Assembly (NCBI RefSeq): GCF_900102375.1
Contig: NZ_FNBO01000011.1
Coordinates: 1-64,000, forward strand
Length of the DNA: 64,000 bases
Reading direction: 5' to 3'
From: Halorubrum xinjiangense
GTDB lineage: Archaea; Halobacteriota; Halobacteria; Halobacteriales; Haloferacaceae
Position numbers and translations under genes: made by a program. A model generated the notes under the pieces. That model made no database searches. It saw only the letters and a program-made list of their open reading frames with translations, and was not told the DNA's origin. This document shows, one piece after another, positions 1-8,952 of the stretch. The stretch's first letter is position 1, and every line of letters starts with the position of its first letter.

Positions 1-1077
1 ACCGACAAAACGGAGAGACGAAAGCGAATCCGCCCGGCTACCGCAAACACGGCGACGAACACCCGCGTTCGACGGTTACGTTCAAATCTGCCGGATTCAA
101 ACTCGACACCCAGTACGACCGCGTCCGACTCTCAAAAGGCTCGAATCTGAAAGAGTACTGGTCGGATTTCGTCCTGTGTAAGTACCGGACTCGCCCCGAT
201 GTTGACCTCTCCACCGTGGAGAACGTCCAACAAGTCAAGGTTGTCTGGACGGGCGACGAGTGGGAACTACACTTCGTCTGTAAGGTCGAAATCGACGTGT
301 CTGAAGCCCCCGGTGAGAAGACGGTGGGTGTTGATCTCGGTATCAACAACTTCGCCGCGCTTGCGTATGAAGACGGTCACAGCGAACTGTACCCGCTCAA
401 CTGCTTGAAACAGGACGACTACTACTTCAGCAAGCGAATCGCTCGGTGTGACGATTCGGACTCTGAGCAGGCCACTCGGCTGAATCAGAAGAAGTCGGCC
501 CGCCGCACCCACTACTTCCACACCCTCTCGAAACACATCGTCAAGCGGTGTGTCGAGGAGGATGTAGGGACGATCGTGGTCGGGGATCTCTCCGGCATCC
601 GTGAGGACGACGAGAACGATGAGTCGAAGGACTGGGGCCGGCGCGGGAATCTCGACTTACACTCGTGGGCATTCGATCGCTTCACAAAACTGCTCACCTA
701 CAAGGCCGAAATGGAAGGCATCACGGTTGAGGAGGTGTCTGAGCGGGATACCTCGAAGTCGTGTTCGTGCTGTGGCCGGAAGCGTGACGCGAACCGTGTT
801 GAACGTGGACTGTATGTCTGCGATGAGTGCGGGACAGTGGCGAACGCGGATGTGAACGGCGCTGAGAACATTCGACAAAAAGTATCTCCAAGTCCCGCCA
901 CGGATGGCGGTGATAGGAGTAACGGCTGGTTGGCACAGCCATCGACGTTCTTGTTTGACAAGGAAACTGGTGCGTTCGCACCTCAAGAACGGGTCACGTC
1001 GTAAACCACAATATCCCAACCCAGCGGCACGATGCCGTGGGAATCCTCGCGCTTCAGCGCGGGGAGGATGTCAAGAG
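1..1077 (+). mobile_element. IS200/IS605 (IS1341-type) element, right part
   Basis: After the tnpB stop comes the motif ATATCCCAACCCAGCGG (about 1010-1026) and then a strong hairpin at about 1043-1067 (TCCTCGCGC, loop TTCA, GCGCGGGGAGGA). This layout is typical of the right end of haloarchaeal IS1341-type elements, and the same blocks recur at 36,960-37,148. In characterised systems the guide (omega) RNA is transcribed from the 3' part of tnpB through this end. The RNA itself is inferred. The left end lies outside the window. Confidence 0.8.
3..1004 (+). CDS. tnpB: TnpB-type RNA-guided nuclease (IS200/IS605 OrfB), 5' end outside window
   Basis: The reading frame is open from base 3 and the true start lies before the window. 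TnpB proteins are RuvC-like nucleases guided by an RNA made from the element's own right end. Visible features: the RuvC-I strand with VGVDLGINN (Asp codon 333-335), the RuvC-II strand VVGDLSGI, a CxCC...CDEC zinc ribbon near 760-830, and the RuvC-III motif ADVNGAENI. Oddity: RuvC-II reads GDL, where many TnpBs have the catalytic Glu (EDL); a Glu may be supplied from elsewhere in the fold. No TnpA is visible. The 3' part runs directly into the right-end hairpin. Confidence 0.93.
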   Translation, partial: RQNGETKANPPGYRKHGDEHPRSTVTFKSAGFKLDTQYDRVRLSKGSNLKEYWSDFVLCKYRTRPDVDLSTVENVQQVKVVWTGDEWELHFVCKVEIDVSEAPGEKTVGVDLGINNFAALAYEDGHSELYPLNCLKQDDYYFSKRIARCDDSDSEQATRLNQKKSARRTHYFHTLSKHIVKRCVEEDVGTIVVGDLSGIREDDENDESKDWGRRGNLDLHSWAFDRFTKLLTYKAEMEGITVEEVSERDTSKSCSCCGRKRDANRVERGLYVCDECGTVANADVNGAENIRQKVSPSPATDGGDRSNGWLAQPSTFLFDKETGAFAPQERVTS

Positions 1078-1090
1078 CGTCGTAACGGCG

Positions 1091-1195
1091 GCTCGTGGCG
1101 ACCGTGGCGAGTGCGATCGAGGGGGACAGTCGCGTCGCCGCCGTCGATGCTCTCGGCGGGTTGCGGGCGGAACGCTCTCAGGCTCGTACACTTCT
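1091..1195 (+). pseudogene. Possible fragment of a GC-rich chromosomal gene
   Basis: Directly after the transposon end one frame (from about 1091) reads as typical haloarchaeal protein, rich in Ala, Val, Asp and Arg, for about 35 codons. It has no start and no sensible 3' end, and gives way to AT-rich sequence near 1,200. I read it as a piece of an older gene cut by the transposon on one side and the integrase cassette on the other. Function unknown; a chance open frame is possible. Confidence 0.25.
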
Positions 1196-1255
1196 CCCCG
1201 CAAATGTATGGATAGAAAGCTGGCCTCGGCACTCACGGAAGCTCTGGTTAGTACT

Positions 1256-1307
1256 AACTATAAAAATTTTGATTGGTATATTGTTGATGTGGAGACGAAC
1301 GGAGGTG
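1256..1307 (+). promoter_or_regulatory. TATA element and Shine-Dalgarno site for the integrase operon
   Basis: An AT-rich TATA-like stretch (ACTATAAAAATTTT, 1257-1270) lies about 50 bases before the ATG at 1315. A clear GGAGGTG at 1301-1307 sits 7 bases before that ATG. The Shine-Dalgarno site decides the start and suggests a leadered transcript. Confidence 0.6.
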
Positions 1308-1314
1308 TAGTTAG

Positions 1315-1809
1315 ATGACTGGCTGGAAAGAGAATATGGGTATGTCGCAAGATACAGGACTGGTGAAAATCTACGTACCGATGAGCCACAAGAAAACGTG
1401 GCAGCAAGAAGCCGACGAGAAAAATTATAAGAGTACTAGTAAGTACCTGCACGAACTGATCCAGGAAGCCCGGGCGATCAGGGAGGAAGGATTCCTCGCG
1501 CCCCAGGGTAGCGATCAGGAAGTCCAGCGGCTGAAGAAGAAAATCGAGGAGTTGGAGGGCCGTTTGGCGCAGGCGAAACAGCAGAGCAGGGATTCGGTGA
1601 CAATTGATGACGCGGCGTTCCTGAAGCAGTTCCTGACCGAGGAGTACCAGACGTTCGACGAAGTCCTGCAGAAGGTCGTTGAGAGCGACACGCTGGATGA
1701 GCTGCTGCGGGAACCGGTCGAGGACGAGCTGTATTTCCTGGCTGCTCGTGAGGAAGTCGAGTTCAAGCACGGGCACGGGTGGCGGCTTGCCAACGGAGGT
1801 GAGCGGTGA
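1315..1809 (+). CDS. Small coiled-coil protein co-operonic with integrase
   Basis: This 164-residue protein is not a family I can name. Residues about 20-55 resemble a compact DNA-binding segment with the motif KSTSKYLHELI, reminiscent of ribbon-helix-helix partners. Residues about 65-95 form a charged coiled coil (EVQRLKKKIEELEGRLAQ). The rest is acidic and helical. Its TGA overlaps the integrase ATG, so the two are probably translationally coupled. The position directly before a tyrosine integrase suggests an accessory or excision/regulatory factor; that role is inferred from context. Composition is less GC-rich than the core chromosome. Confidence 0.8.
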   Translation: MTGWKENMGMSQDTGLVKIYVPMSHKKTWQQEADEKNYKSTSKYLHELIQEARAIREEGFLAPQGSDQEVQRLKKKIEELEGRLAQAKQQSRDSVTIDDAAFLKQFLTEEYQTFDEVLQKVVESDTLDELLREPVEDELYFLAAREEVEFKHGHGWRLANGGER

Positions 1810-2741
1810 TGGCGGACGACTGGTACGAGACGGTCTACGAGAACAAGCACGACGCGATCAACGACTTCATTAAGCAGAAACAGACGACGGGCCGCAGCCC
1901 GCGAACGCTGAACTCATACAGCCGGGTGCTCAAGCGGTACTACCACGAGCACTTCCCCGATCTCACACCTGCGGAGACCGAGGTGCGGCACATCGAGGAG
2001 TACCTCCGAATCTTGGACGACCGCGGGGTCAGTCAGAACACGAAGCGTCGCTACCTCGAATCGCTGTCGGCGTTTTTCAGCTACGCGATGAAACGGCCCC
2101 GGTTCGAGAACATCACGGGAAATCCCGCTGGTGTCGTTTTGGAAGAGATACCGAAGCAGATCCGGCAGCGTCCTGACTGTGCGACGTGGGAAAACGCGAA
2201 GAAGATAGTGAAAGCGATTCCGAACCCGCGGAACAAAGCGGTTGCCGTCCTACTGGCGAAGACCGGGTGTCGGTTGGAGGAAGCCTTGGAGATCAAGATG
2301 GACGACTTGATGCTGGACGAGGGATTCGTCCGGCTTCGGGAGCGGAAGGGTGGGAAGCAGACGGTAGTGCCGATTGACCGTGAGACGGTTCGCACGATCA
2401 AGCGGTTCAAGCTGATTCGTCGGGATACGGATCTGGAGTATCTGTTCGTGAGTATCCGCGACGACCGATTGACGAAGACAGTGATTCAGCGTGCGGTACG
2501 TGAGGCGGCGGTGGTCGAAGGTATCATGGATGAGGGCGAAGACCGATTCCACAAGAAGTTCACACCGCATACGTTCCGCACCGTGTTCACGACGTTGATG
2601 CGGAATCAGGGGATGAAGCAGCACGTCCTCCAGTACATCCGTGGGGATGCAGAGAGCGAGACGATGGACATCTACACCCGGGTTGATAGAGACGAAGCAC
2701 GGGAGGAGTATCTGGACTGCATCAAACCGTTGGGACTGTAA
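1809..2741 (+). CDS. Tyrosine recombinase/integrase (XerC/D-like)
   Basis: A 310-residue integrase that cuts and rejoins DNA through a tyrosine. It has an N-terminal SAM-like core-binding domain (about 12-95) and a C-terminal catalytic domain. Catalytic residues: Arg155 (GCRLEEAL), HTFR at 254-257, and Tyr289 (DIYTRV). The usual second His/Trp position reads YIRGDA, with Gly-Asp. The ATG at 1809 is chosen over the GTG one codon upstream because it forms the stop/start overlap with the preceding gene. No tRNA or obvious att duplication adjoins it, so the element it once moved is not delimited here. Confidence 0.93.
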   Translation: MADDWYETVYENKHDAINDFIKQKQTTGRSPRTLNSYSRVLKRYYHEHFPDLTPAETEVRHIEEYLRILDDRGVSQNTKRRYLESLSAFFSYAMKRPRFENITGNPAGVVLEEIPKQIRQRPDCATWENAKKIVKAIPNPRNKAVAVLLAKTGCRLEEALEIKMDDLMLDEGFVRLRERKGGKQTVVPIDRETVRTIKRFKLIRRDTDLEYLFVSIRDDRLTKTVIQRAVREAAVVEGIMDEGEDRFHKKFTPHTFRTVFTTLMRNQGMKQHVLQYIRGDAESETMDIYTRVDRDEAREEYLDCIKPLGL

Positions 2742-3051
2742 CTATACGGATCCACCTAAGGCGGCGAGCCCGCTCGTCCACTTCACGAATGAATATGATT
2801 CAGTTGCAATTGTTGGTGCTTGTTCAATCTTCATTATAGGTCCTTTCATTCCGAGAATGGATGGTGAACTATAGGTCGCTTCAAAATACATTCTACGCTG
2901 CTCAATCCATCGTTTTATTTCGATTCCGACAAAAATCACTCCGCTTATGCCACGGTCCCCCGCTGTAGCAATGCAGATATGATTGATCCCCGATAGTAAC
3001 ACTTTTTACGAAGCGCGAACACAGTTTTGACTGGAATCAGGGTGATCAGCC
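2742..3051. other. AT-rich intergenic segment, no supported gene
   Basis: About 310 bases of low-GC sequence between the integrase and hsp20. The minus strand is open from 3002 to 2742, but the frame lacks haloarchaeal composition and a convincing promoter, so I do not call it. The last 60 bases hold the hsp20 promoter: a TATA-like CACTTTTTACG near 3000-3010 and AGGGTGATC about 5 bases before the ATG. Confidence 0.5.
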
Positions 3052-3423
3052 ATGGCACTACCGACTGGTCCGACCAGTTCGTGGCTACAGAACTCCGGAT
3101 TCCCGAGCCGACTGTTCGAAACCGGTAGCAACGACTACGAACTGTACGAGGAGGACGACGAGTTCGTCCTGAGCGTCGAGATGCCGGGCTTCGATCCCGA
3201 GGAGATCGATGTCTCCTGGGACGAGGGCGTCCTCAACATCGCCGCCGAGCACGAGGACGAGACGCGGGGCCAACGGAAGACCTATCACCGTCGCTTCCGC
3301 TTCCCGAAGAACGTCGAGGATGACGAGATCGAGGCCCAGTACAATAACGGGATCCTCGAAGTCCGGCTGCCGGTACTGTCGGGTGCCACTACCCGCGGAA
3401 AGCAGATCGAGGTCCAGGCCTAA
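3052..3423 (+). CDS. Hsp20/alpha-crystallin small heat shock protein
   Basis: A 123-residue ATP-independent holdase that binds unfolding proteins in the cytoplasm. The alpha-crystallin domain runs from about residue 25 (YELYEEDDEFVLSVEMPGFD) to the end, with the strand GILEVRLPVL typical of the family near residues 102-111. The C-terminus carries no clear I/V-x-I/V anchor. It is followed 75 bases later on the same strand by a Cdc48 ATPase, so holdase and unfoldase genes sit side by side and may respond to the same stress. Confidence 0.93.
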   Translation: MALPTGPTSSWLQNSGFPSRLFETGSNDYELYEEDDEFVLSVEMPGFDPEEIDVSWDEGVLNIAAEHEDETRGQRKTYHRRFRFPKNVEDDEIEAQYNNGILEVRLPVLSGATTRGKQIEVQA

Positions 3424-3498
3424 CGTCGGCCACGTCGCCTCGTCACAGTGGTATCGACCGACAACCGGTTTCTTCCGTGAGCAATCGAGGTGAGAGCC

Positions 3499-5712
3499 AT
3501 GCGACTCACGGTCAAACAACTCAAGAACCGCGATCCAGGGAGCGGTATGGCCGTCATCGACCGGGAAGCTCTACAGGAAATCGATGTCAGCAGTGGTGAC
3601 TTCGTCGCCATCGAGGGCCGTGACGGTGGACGAACTGTCGCCCGTGTCTGGCCCAGCGACACAAGCGACGCGGGCCGCGGTATCATCCGTATCGACGGCC
3701 AGCTTCGACAGGCAGCGAACGTAAGCATCGACGACCGCGTCGAGGTCGAGAAAACGGAGGTCAAGCCGGCGGACAGCGTTACCGTCGCCTTGCCCCAGAA
3801 CCTCCGGATCAGGGGTGATCTCGGATCGCACCTCCGGGAACATCTCGTAGACCAGGCGGTGACGGCAGGGCAGACGGTCGCCTTCCCCATCGGGTTCGGC
3901 ATGTTCTCCGGGCAGTCCGGCCGCCGCATCCCCCTGACGGTGGTCGATACGCAGCCCAGCGGGACTGTCGTCGTACAGAGTAGTACTGACATCGAAATCG
4001 CCGATCGGACCGCCCAAGAGGTCTCCGTCGAACCGGGCGAACCCGACGATTCGACCGCGCCTGCCGTCACGTACGAGGACATCGGAGGCTTAGACGACGA
4101 ACTCGAGCAGGTCCGAGAGATGATCGAACTGCCGATGCGCCACCCCGAACTGTTCGGGACGCTCGGCATCGAACCGCCGAAGGGCGTGCTGCTTCACGGC
4201 CCGCCCGGTACGGGCAAGACGCTGATCGCGAAGGCCGTCGCCAACGAGATTGACGCCCACTTCCAGACGATCTCCGGCCCGGAGATCATGTCGAAGTACT
4301 ACGGCGAGAGCGAAGAACAGCTCCGCGAGGTGTTCGAGGAGGCCGAAGAGAACGCCCCCGCGATCGTCTTCATCGACGAACTCGATTCGATCGCGCCAAA
4401 GCGCGAAGAAGTCAGCGGCGACGTCGAGCGACGGGTCGTCGCCCAGCTGCTCTCGCTGATGGATGGCCTCGAGGAGCGCGGCCAGATCACGGTCATCGGC
4501 ACGACCAACCGCGTCGACGCCGTGGATCCGGCACTCCGCCGTCCCGGTCGATTCGACCGCGAGATTGAGATCGGCGTCCCCGACCGCGACGGCCGCGAAG
4601 AAATCCTCCAGATCCACACCCGCGGGATGCCCCTCGGCGACGGCGTCGAGCTCGAACGCTACGCCGAGAGCACGCAGGGATTCGTCGGTGCTGACCTGGA
4701 GAACCTCGCCAAGGAGAGCGCGATGCACGCGCTCCGACGGATTCGGCCGGAGCTGGATCTCGAAGAGGAGGAGATCCCCGCCGAAGTCCTCGATTCGATC
4801 GAGGTGACCGAGAACGACTTCAAGGAGGCGCTGAAGGGCATCGAACCCTCCGCGCTCCGCGAGGTATTTGTCGAGGTCCCCGACGTTACCTGGGACCACG
4901 TCGGCGGACTCGACGACGCGAAGGAACGTCTCCAAGAAACCGTCCAGTGGCCTCTGGAACACGCCGACGCCTACGACCAAGTCGCTCTCGACCCGGCCAA
5001 GGGCGTCCTGCTGTACGGACCGCCCGGTACCGGCAAGACGCTGCTGGCGAAGGCCGTCGCCAACGAAGCTCAGTCGAACTTCATCTCGATCAAGGGGCCG
5101 GAGCTGTTCAACAAGTACGTCGGCGAGTCCGAAAAGGGCGTTCGTGAGGTGTTCTCGAAGGCCCGCGAGAACGCTCCGACCGTGGTATTCTTCGACGAGA
5201 TTGACGCGATCGCATCAGAACGTGGCCGAGGCGTCGGTGACTCGAACGTCGGCGAGCGCGTCGTCTCCCAGCTGTTGACCGAACTCGATGGGCTCGAAGA
5301 ACTCGAGGACGTCGTGGTGATCGCCACGACCAACCGCCCGGACCTCATCGACGACGCCCTGCTCCGGCCAGGACGGCTCGACCGTCACGTCGCGGTAGAC
5401 GAGCCAGATGAGGCGGCCCGGCGTGAAATCTTCGAGATCCACACCAGGGACAGGCCATTAGCCGACGATGTGGACCTCGACGAACTCGTCGAGCGGACTG
5501 ACGGCTACGTCGGGGCCGACATCGAGGCGGTCTGCCGCGAGGCCGCGACCATCGCCGTCCGCGAGTACGTCCGCGCGACTGCGAACGACGAAGCTGCTAG
5601 CGTCGATGAGATCGAACTCACGATGAACCATTTCGAGCAGGCACTTGAAGAGGTCGACTCGAACGCCGGGTCCGAACCGCAGGAGTTCGAGGAGGCACCG
5701 GAAGCGGTGTAG
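3499..5712 (+). CDS. cdc48: Cdc48/VAT-type AAA+ ATPase (CdcH)
   Basis: A 737-residue hexameric unfoldase that feeds proteins to the proteasome or takes complexes apart. It has an N-domain (about 1-180: double-psi barrel plus beta barrel), then two AAA domains, each with Walker A GPPGTGKT (about 235 and 510), Walker B ([19 protein letters not shown]), and arginine fingers in LRRPGRFDR and LRPGRLDR. The C-terminus is acidic. The ATG at 3499 is preferred to the GTG at 3490 because GAGGTGAG (3487-3494) lies just before it. Haloarchaea often have several paralogues; this one lies beside hsp20 in accessory-like DNA and may be an extra copy. Confidence 0.95.
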   Translation: MRLTVKQLKNRDPGSGMAVIDREALQEIDVSSGDFVAIEGRDGGRTVARVWPSDTSDAGRGIIRIDGQLRQAANVSIDDRVEVEKTEVKPADSVTVALPQNLRIRGDLGSHLREHLVDQAVTAGQTVAFPIGFGMFSGQSGRRIPLTVVDTQPSGTVVVQSSTDIEIADRTAQEVSVEPGEPDDSTAPAVTYEDIGGLDDELEQVREMIELPMRHPELFGTLGIEPPKGVLLHGPPGTGKTLIAKAVANEIDAHFQTISGPEIMSKYYGESEEQLREVFEEAEENAPAIVFIDELDSIAPKREEVSGDVERRVVAQLLSLMDGLEERGQITVIGTTNRVDAVDPALRRPGRFDREIEIGVPDRDGREEILQIHTRGMPLGDGVELERYAESTQGFVGADLENLAKESAMHALRRIRPELDLEEEEIPAEVLDSIEVTENDFKEALKGIEPSALREVFVEVPDVTWDHVGGLDDAKERLQETVQWPLEHADAYDQVALDPAKGVLLYGPPGTGKTLLAKAVANEAQSNFISIKGPELFNKYVGESEKGVREVFSKARENAPTVVFFDEIDAIASERGRGVGDSNVGERVVSQLLTELDGLEELEDVVVIATTNRPDLIDDALLRPGRLDRHVAVDEPDEAARREIFEIHTRDRPLADDVDLDELVERTDGYVGADIEAVCREAATIAVREYVRATANDEAASVDEIELTMNHFEQALEEVDSNAGSEPQEFEEAPEAV

Positions 5713-5728
5713 AACTCGCGGCGGTCTC

Positions 5729-6337
5729 TTACGCAGTCGAATCGTCGGCCCGATCCGATCGGTGTTCATCGGCTTCTTCGAGCTGTTCGGTCACACGCTC
5801 GTCGATCTGTTCGTCTAGATCCCCAACCTCGGCTTCGACTTGTTCTTCGACCTCCTCTTCGAGGCTTTCGGAAACCTCTTCACCGACTTGCTGTTCGACC
5901 TCGTCGGCGACCTGTTCCTCGACTTCGACACCCACTTGTTCCTCAACCTCGGTTTCGACCTCATCGCCGACCTGTTCTTCGACCTCGGCCTCGACCTGTT
6001 GCTCGGCCTCCTGTGAAATCGTCTCCTCAAGGATGCGCTCGTAGATCGACATCTTCTCCCAAATTCTCAATAGGTAACCGATGACGAGTCCACCCTCGAA
6101 CGCTGCCACCCGGGGGTCAACACGGAATACTAGATACCCGAAGCCGGCAATGAAGAGCAAGCCGTACACCAGTTCGATGTGAAACTGTGTCTGTCTTCCT
6201 CGAAAGCGACCACTGAGCGTACTCAGTGACATCGTTGTCTGATATCTTCGAGTTTCGTGGTCAAAAGCCTGACTTGGGAACTCAGATGAGTAGACGCCCG
6301 GTTCCGATTCGATGACATCCTGGCGCGAACTACTCAT
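5729..6337 (-). CDS. Two-helix membrane protein with long EEQV-repeat coiled coil
   Basis: Two membrane segments (IELVYGLLFIAGFGYLVF and AAFEGGLVIGYLLRIW) precede a roughly 100-residue acidic helix built from near-repeats of the pattern VEEQV-xxEVE, then a charged tail. No enzymatic motif is visible. The ATG at 6337 overlaps the stop of the upstream phosphate transporter (ATGA), which argues for coupled translation. A second ATG at 6232 would begin just before the membrane part and cannot be excluded. The pairing suggests a membrane scaffold or regulator acting with the transporter, which is inference. Not a family I recognise. Confidence 0.75.
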   Translation of the reverse strand: MSSSRQDVIESEPGVYSSEFPSQAFDHETRRYQTTMSLSTLSGRFRGRQTQFHIELVYGLLFIAGFGYLVFRVDPRVAAFEGGLVIGYLLRIWEKMSIYERILEETISQEAEQQVEAEVEEQVGDEVETEVEEQVGVEVEEQVADEVEQQVGEEVSESLEEEVEEQVEAEVGDLDEQIDERVTEQLEEADEHRSDRADDSTA

Positions 6338-7392
6338 ACGAGAAGTTGGAATCGCTCTGCTGCCTCGAACGTGACGAAGGCGATGACGCCCGCGACGGTC
6401 GGGGTGGCGATCCACGTCGTCACGATTCGTTTTGTAGTCGAGGGATCGAACAGATTGAGCTGATCATCGGCCCAGTCCGATCGTTCCGCATTCGAGAGCC
6501 CTTCTGGTCGGACAATCGCATAAAGGGGTACCCGACGGCTCGCCCGCCCCCACCCGAGGCCGATGACGCACGCGGTGAGCACGACGGCGAGGCTCGCCGG
6601 GATTCCAGCCCAGCTCAGACCGGTCAGGATCGAGGCCGCGATCGTTTCGGCGATCAGCGACGCTTCCAGCGACAGGTCCGTGATGTCCTCACCGACAGTC
6701 TCCATCGTTCGAGGACCGATGGCGAAGGCACCGATCCCGATCGCCACGCCGCCAATCGCGACCCCAGGCGTCATCTCGAGTTGCCCGGAGCCGACGAGCG
6801 GCGCGACGGCGTTGGCGACGTTGGAAGCCCCGGCCGAGAATGCCATGTAGCAACCGATCCCGATCACAATGAGTTCCGCAAAGCGACTGGCATCTTCGGA
6901 TCCAAGATCAAGTACATCCACGACCGCGTCGTAGAAGTACCGCCCGACGAACGCACAGACCCAGAAGGCGAGGATCGTCGAAAGCACCCACCACATGCCG
7001 ACGACACCGACGGTCCGCCAGTCGAGCACGCCAAGAGCCGCGCCCATCCCGACGACAGCGGCAACCGCTGTCTGGCTGGTGCTAGTCGACACCTTGAGCA
7101 CATTGCCGAGCAGGATGCCGAGCCCGATGAACAGGAGGACGCCGATCGACGCGCCGAGCGTGAAGTACTCTGCCGGGACGAAGTCCGTCCCCAAGGTGTC
7201 GACGACGTTCGTGCCGATAGTGAACCCGCCGATCAGGACGAACACGGCCATCAATCCGGAAGCTTGTCGCATCGAGAGTACGCCACTTCCAGTCGCAGGA
7301 CCGAATGCCACGCCCGTCGATGAACCCCCGATGTTCACGCCGACAAAGATGGCTGTGGCTATACCGACGATAAACACCACCGACAGCGCCAT
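6334..7392 (-). CDS. pit: PiT-family inorganic phosphate transporter
   Basis: A 352-residue integral membrane protein predicted to import phosphate (or metal phosphate) using an ion gradient. The family's duplicated signature is visible: GVNIGGSSTGVAFGPATGS near residue 20 in the N-terminal repeat and SAGASNVANAVAPLVG near residue 190 in the C-terminal repeat. About ten hydrophobic helices are seen. It is the first gene of a two-gene unit with the coiled-coil membrane protein. An IS6-type element inserted 52 bases upstream of its start may have displaced its promoter. Confidence 0.92.
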   Translation of the reverse strand: MALSVVFIVGIATAIFVGVNIGGSSTGVAFGPATGSGVLSMRQASGLMAVFVLIGGFTIGTNVVDTLGTDFVPAEYFTLGASIGVLLFIGLGILLGNVLKVSTSTSQTAVAAVVGMGAALGVLDWRTVGVVGMWWVLSTILAFWVCAFVGRYFYDAVVDVLDLGSEDASRFAELIVIGIGCYMAFSAGASNVANAVAPLVGSGQLEMTPGVAIGGVAIGIGAFAIGPRTMETVGEDITDLSLEASLIAETIAASILTGLSWAGIPASLAVVLTACVIGLGWGRASRRVPLYAIVRPEGLSNAERSDWADDQLNLFDPSTTKRIVTTWIATPTVAGVIAFVTFEAAERFQLLV

Positions 7393-7444
7393 ACGGTCGG
7401 ATATATGGCATAATTCCGCAAAAGAATATTGATTTGGTGAGGGG

Positions 7445-8141
7445 CCTCGTGTTCAGATAAGCTGATTCCATGCGAAGCTGAACGATCTGAGCCAGTCGTC
7501 GGCAGTTTCTGCTTCGGCGTTGCTGAAACAGTTTGAGAAACAGATAGTTCGGCGTTTTATTTCTCTAAATACACGTTCAACAGCGTTTCGATTTCCATGT
7601 TTCTCGTATCTGAAATCGAAGCCGTGGCGTTGACAGGCATCTTGTAACGAGTGCGATCCATCGACGAGAAACACGGCGTCGGAGACGTCGTGTTTCTCGG
7701 AGAGTTCCGTCAGAAACGAATGAGCGAGAACCTTTGTTGTCGTCGGCTCAAGCTTCGTATGGAGCAATTCGTTTGTCTCGGGATCGACGGCAGCATACAG
7801 CCAATATTGCTCATCGTTGAGTCGGATCACAGTCTCGTCAACCGCAATGTGATCCGGACACCGACCAGCTTCGGGCTGTAGATCGGCCTTGTGAACCCAA
7901 TTATGAACGGTTGATCGAGCACGTCCGACACCAAATATCTCAAGAATAGAAACGGTATTCGAAAGTGATAGCCCAGCCAGATGGAGCTGAATACCGAGGT
8001 TCATCAGCAATATCGGTGTCGCTTCTCGTTCCACAAAACCTAATTCGATCTGGTCGATACTACCGCTGAGGCGTGTGTTTTCGGGCATGAACCACTCAGA
8101 AAACACACCGCCTCACTCTTCATACTTATCTGAACACCGCT
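7445..8141 (-). mobile_element. IS6-family insertion sequence, intact
   Basis: A 697-bp element. Terminal inverted repeats contain GTGTTCAGATAAG at 7449-7461 and its complement at 8125-8137. The flanks carry an identical 8-bp direct repeat GTGAGGGG (7437-7444 and 8142-8149), the target duplication length usual for IS6. The outermost four bases of the two ends match poorly, so the exact borders rest on the duplication. One transposase gene fills the element. Recent insertion is likely because the duplication is perfect. Confidence 0.88.
7453..8088 (-). CDS. IS6-family DDE transposase
   Basis: A 211-residue transposase. It has an N-terminal helix-turn-helix (GRARSTVHNWVHK) followed by the DDE catalytic core: Asp in IAVDETVI, Asp in VFLVDGSHSL and Glu in AVERVFREIKRR, each in the spacing typical of IS6. 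The ATG at 8088 is preferred to an upstream GTG at 8106, because MPENTRL begins the family-like sequence. The frame is uninterrupted, so it is probably active. Confidence 0.92.
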   Translation of the reverse strand: MPENTRLSGSIDQIELGFVEREATPILLMNLGIQLHLAGLSLSNTVSILEIFGVGRARSTVHNWVHKADLQPEAGRCPDHIAVDETVIRLNDEQYWLYAAVDPETNELLHTKLEPTTTKVLAHSFLTELSEKHDVSDAVFLVDGSHSLQDACQRHGFDFRYEKHGNRNAVERVFREIKRRTICFSNCFSNAEAETADDWLRSFSFAWNQLI

Positions 8142-8193
8142 GTGAGGGGGCGAGTAATGCTTAACTGGACCCAGACAATAATTTTTGATAGGT

Positions 8194-8475
8194 ATGACCC
8201 TCCAGCCGTGGCTGTACACGCTCTTCGTAGTCGTCGGAGGGTTCCACGTGCTCGCTGTCCTCTATGCGTATTGGTTCAAGCGGGTTTCCGACGATGGCGT
8301 GGAACCTGCGGACAGCACTGAAAAGTCATTTCAATTAAACGAAGTCGATTGCCCGGAGTGTGGAACCACCAACGAACGAGGATACAGGTACTGTGCAAAC
8401 TGCGTGTCAGAACTCCCTAGCGGGGACAATATCGACAGAAAGCCTACCGCACCTGTCGAGTGGCAGATTTTCTGA
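8194..8475 (+). CDS. Small membrane protein with C-terminal zinc ribbon
   Basis: A 93-residue protein. Residues 4-26 form one membrane helix (PWLYTLFVVVGGFHVLAVLYAYW), and residues about 52-70 hold a CPECGTTNERGYRYCANC zinc ribbon. The architecture, a membrane anchor with a cytoplasmic zinc ribbon, is common among uncharacterised haloarchaeal proteins. The IS6 element lies just upstream, and a TATA-like AATAATTTTTGATA at 8176-8190 is close to the ATG. Function unknown. Confidence 0.75.
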   Translation: MTLQPWLYTLFVVVGGFHVLAVLYAYWFKRVSDDGVEPADSTEKSFQLNEVDCPECGTTNERGYRYCANCVSELPSGDNIDRKPTAPVEWQIF

Positions 8476-8628
8476 TCACTCCAGCCGATCGCCAGCAAAT
8501 GAAAGAGTCAACTCTTCGGCCTCGTAGATATTGATGAGTTCGTTGATGATCTCGTCGTAGGTTTCGTCGTCGATTCGGAGGTTATCGAGCCGTTCGATGG
8601 TTTCCTTCTCAAGATCGATCTTCGGCAT
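8476..8628 (-). CDS. DUF7557-like short antitoxin-type protein
   Basis: Fifty residues starting MPKIDLEKETIERLDNL and containing DDETYDEIINELINIYEAEE, the pattern of the short haloarchaeal DUF7557 family that is often annotated as VapB-like. The ATG at 8628 is used because upstream codons lack family character. Its stop meets the stop of the converging zinc-ribbon gene. No toxin gene adjoins it, so it is an orphan here. The antitoxin role is inferred from similarity only. Confidence 0.75.
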   Translation of the reverse strand: MPKIDLEKETIERLDNLRIDDETYDEIINELINIYEAEELTLSFAGDRLE

Positions 8629-8952
8629 ATCTTGATTATGTGGTCTGTCGTTCGTAAGGCTCACGAAACGGATTGGAGAGGGAAGGGCTGGAGTACGTTC
8701 CGACTGATCTGCTGATCACTACTATAGGACCTCCGCAAACGTTCATAGAACGGAGTATCTCCATGAACAGGCCACTGGAAAATCGCACAGATGAGACATT
8801 GGTTTGATGTGCCACTGGTGAACAGTTGAACAGATCAGAAACTTCGACCAGAGTGATTCCATTAACCTTCACGTAATCGTACAAACATGTAAAAAATACC
8901 AATTAGAACCCCTCTAATTCACGCTGTGGAAATTATAAGCCAAATAACGGTC
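8629..8952. other. Non-coding, low-GC stretch at island border
   Basis: About 320 bases with no frame of haloarchaeal composition. A minus-strand open frame at 8636-8902 is Ser/Val/Asn-rich and has no promoter or recognisable domain. GC content rises abruptly near 8,955, which I read as the edge of the accessory block. Confidence 0.5.

Noticed and set aside
2742-3002. Open minus-strand frame of 86 codons in the hsp20 upstream region
   Set aside because: AT-rich, no promoter and no similarity recognised; could be a remnant but not supportable.
5815-6030. Arg/Ser-rich 71-codon frame inside the coiled-coil gene
   Set aside because: Out-of-frame reading of the EEQV repeats.
8636-8902. Open minus-strand frame of 88 codons
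   Set aside because: Composition is not haloarchaeal, no domain or promoter; treated as non-coding.
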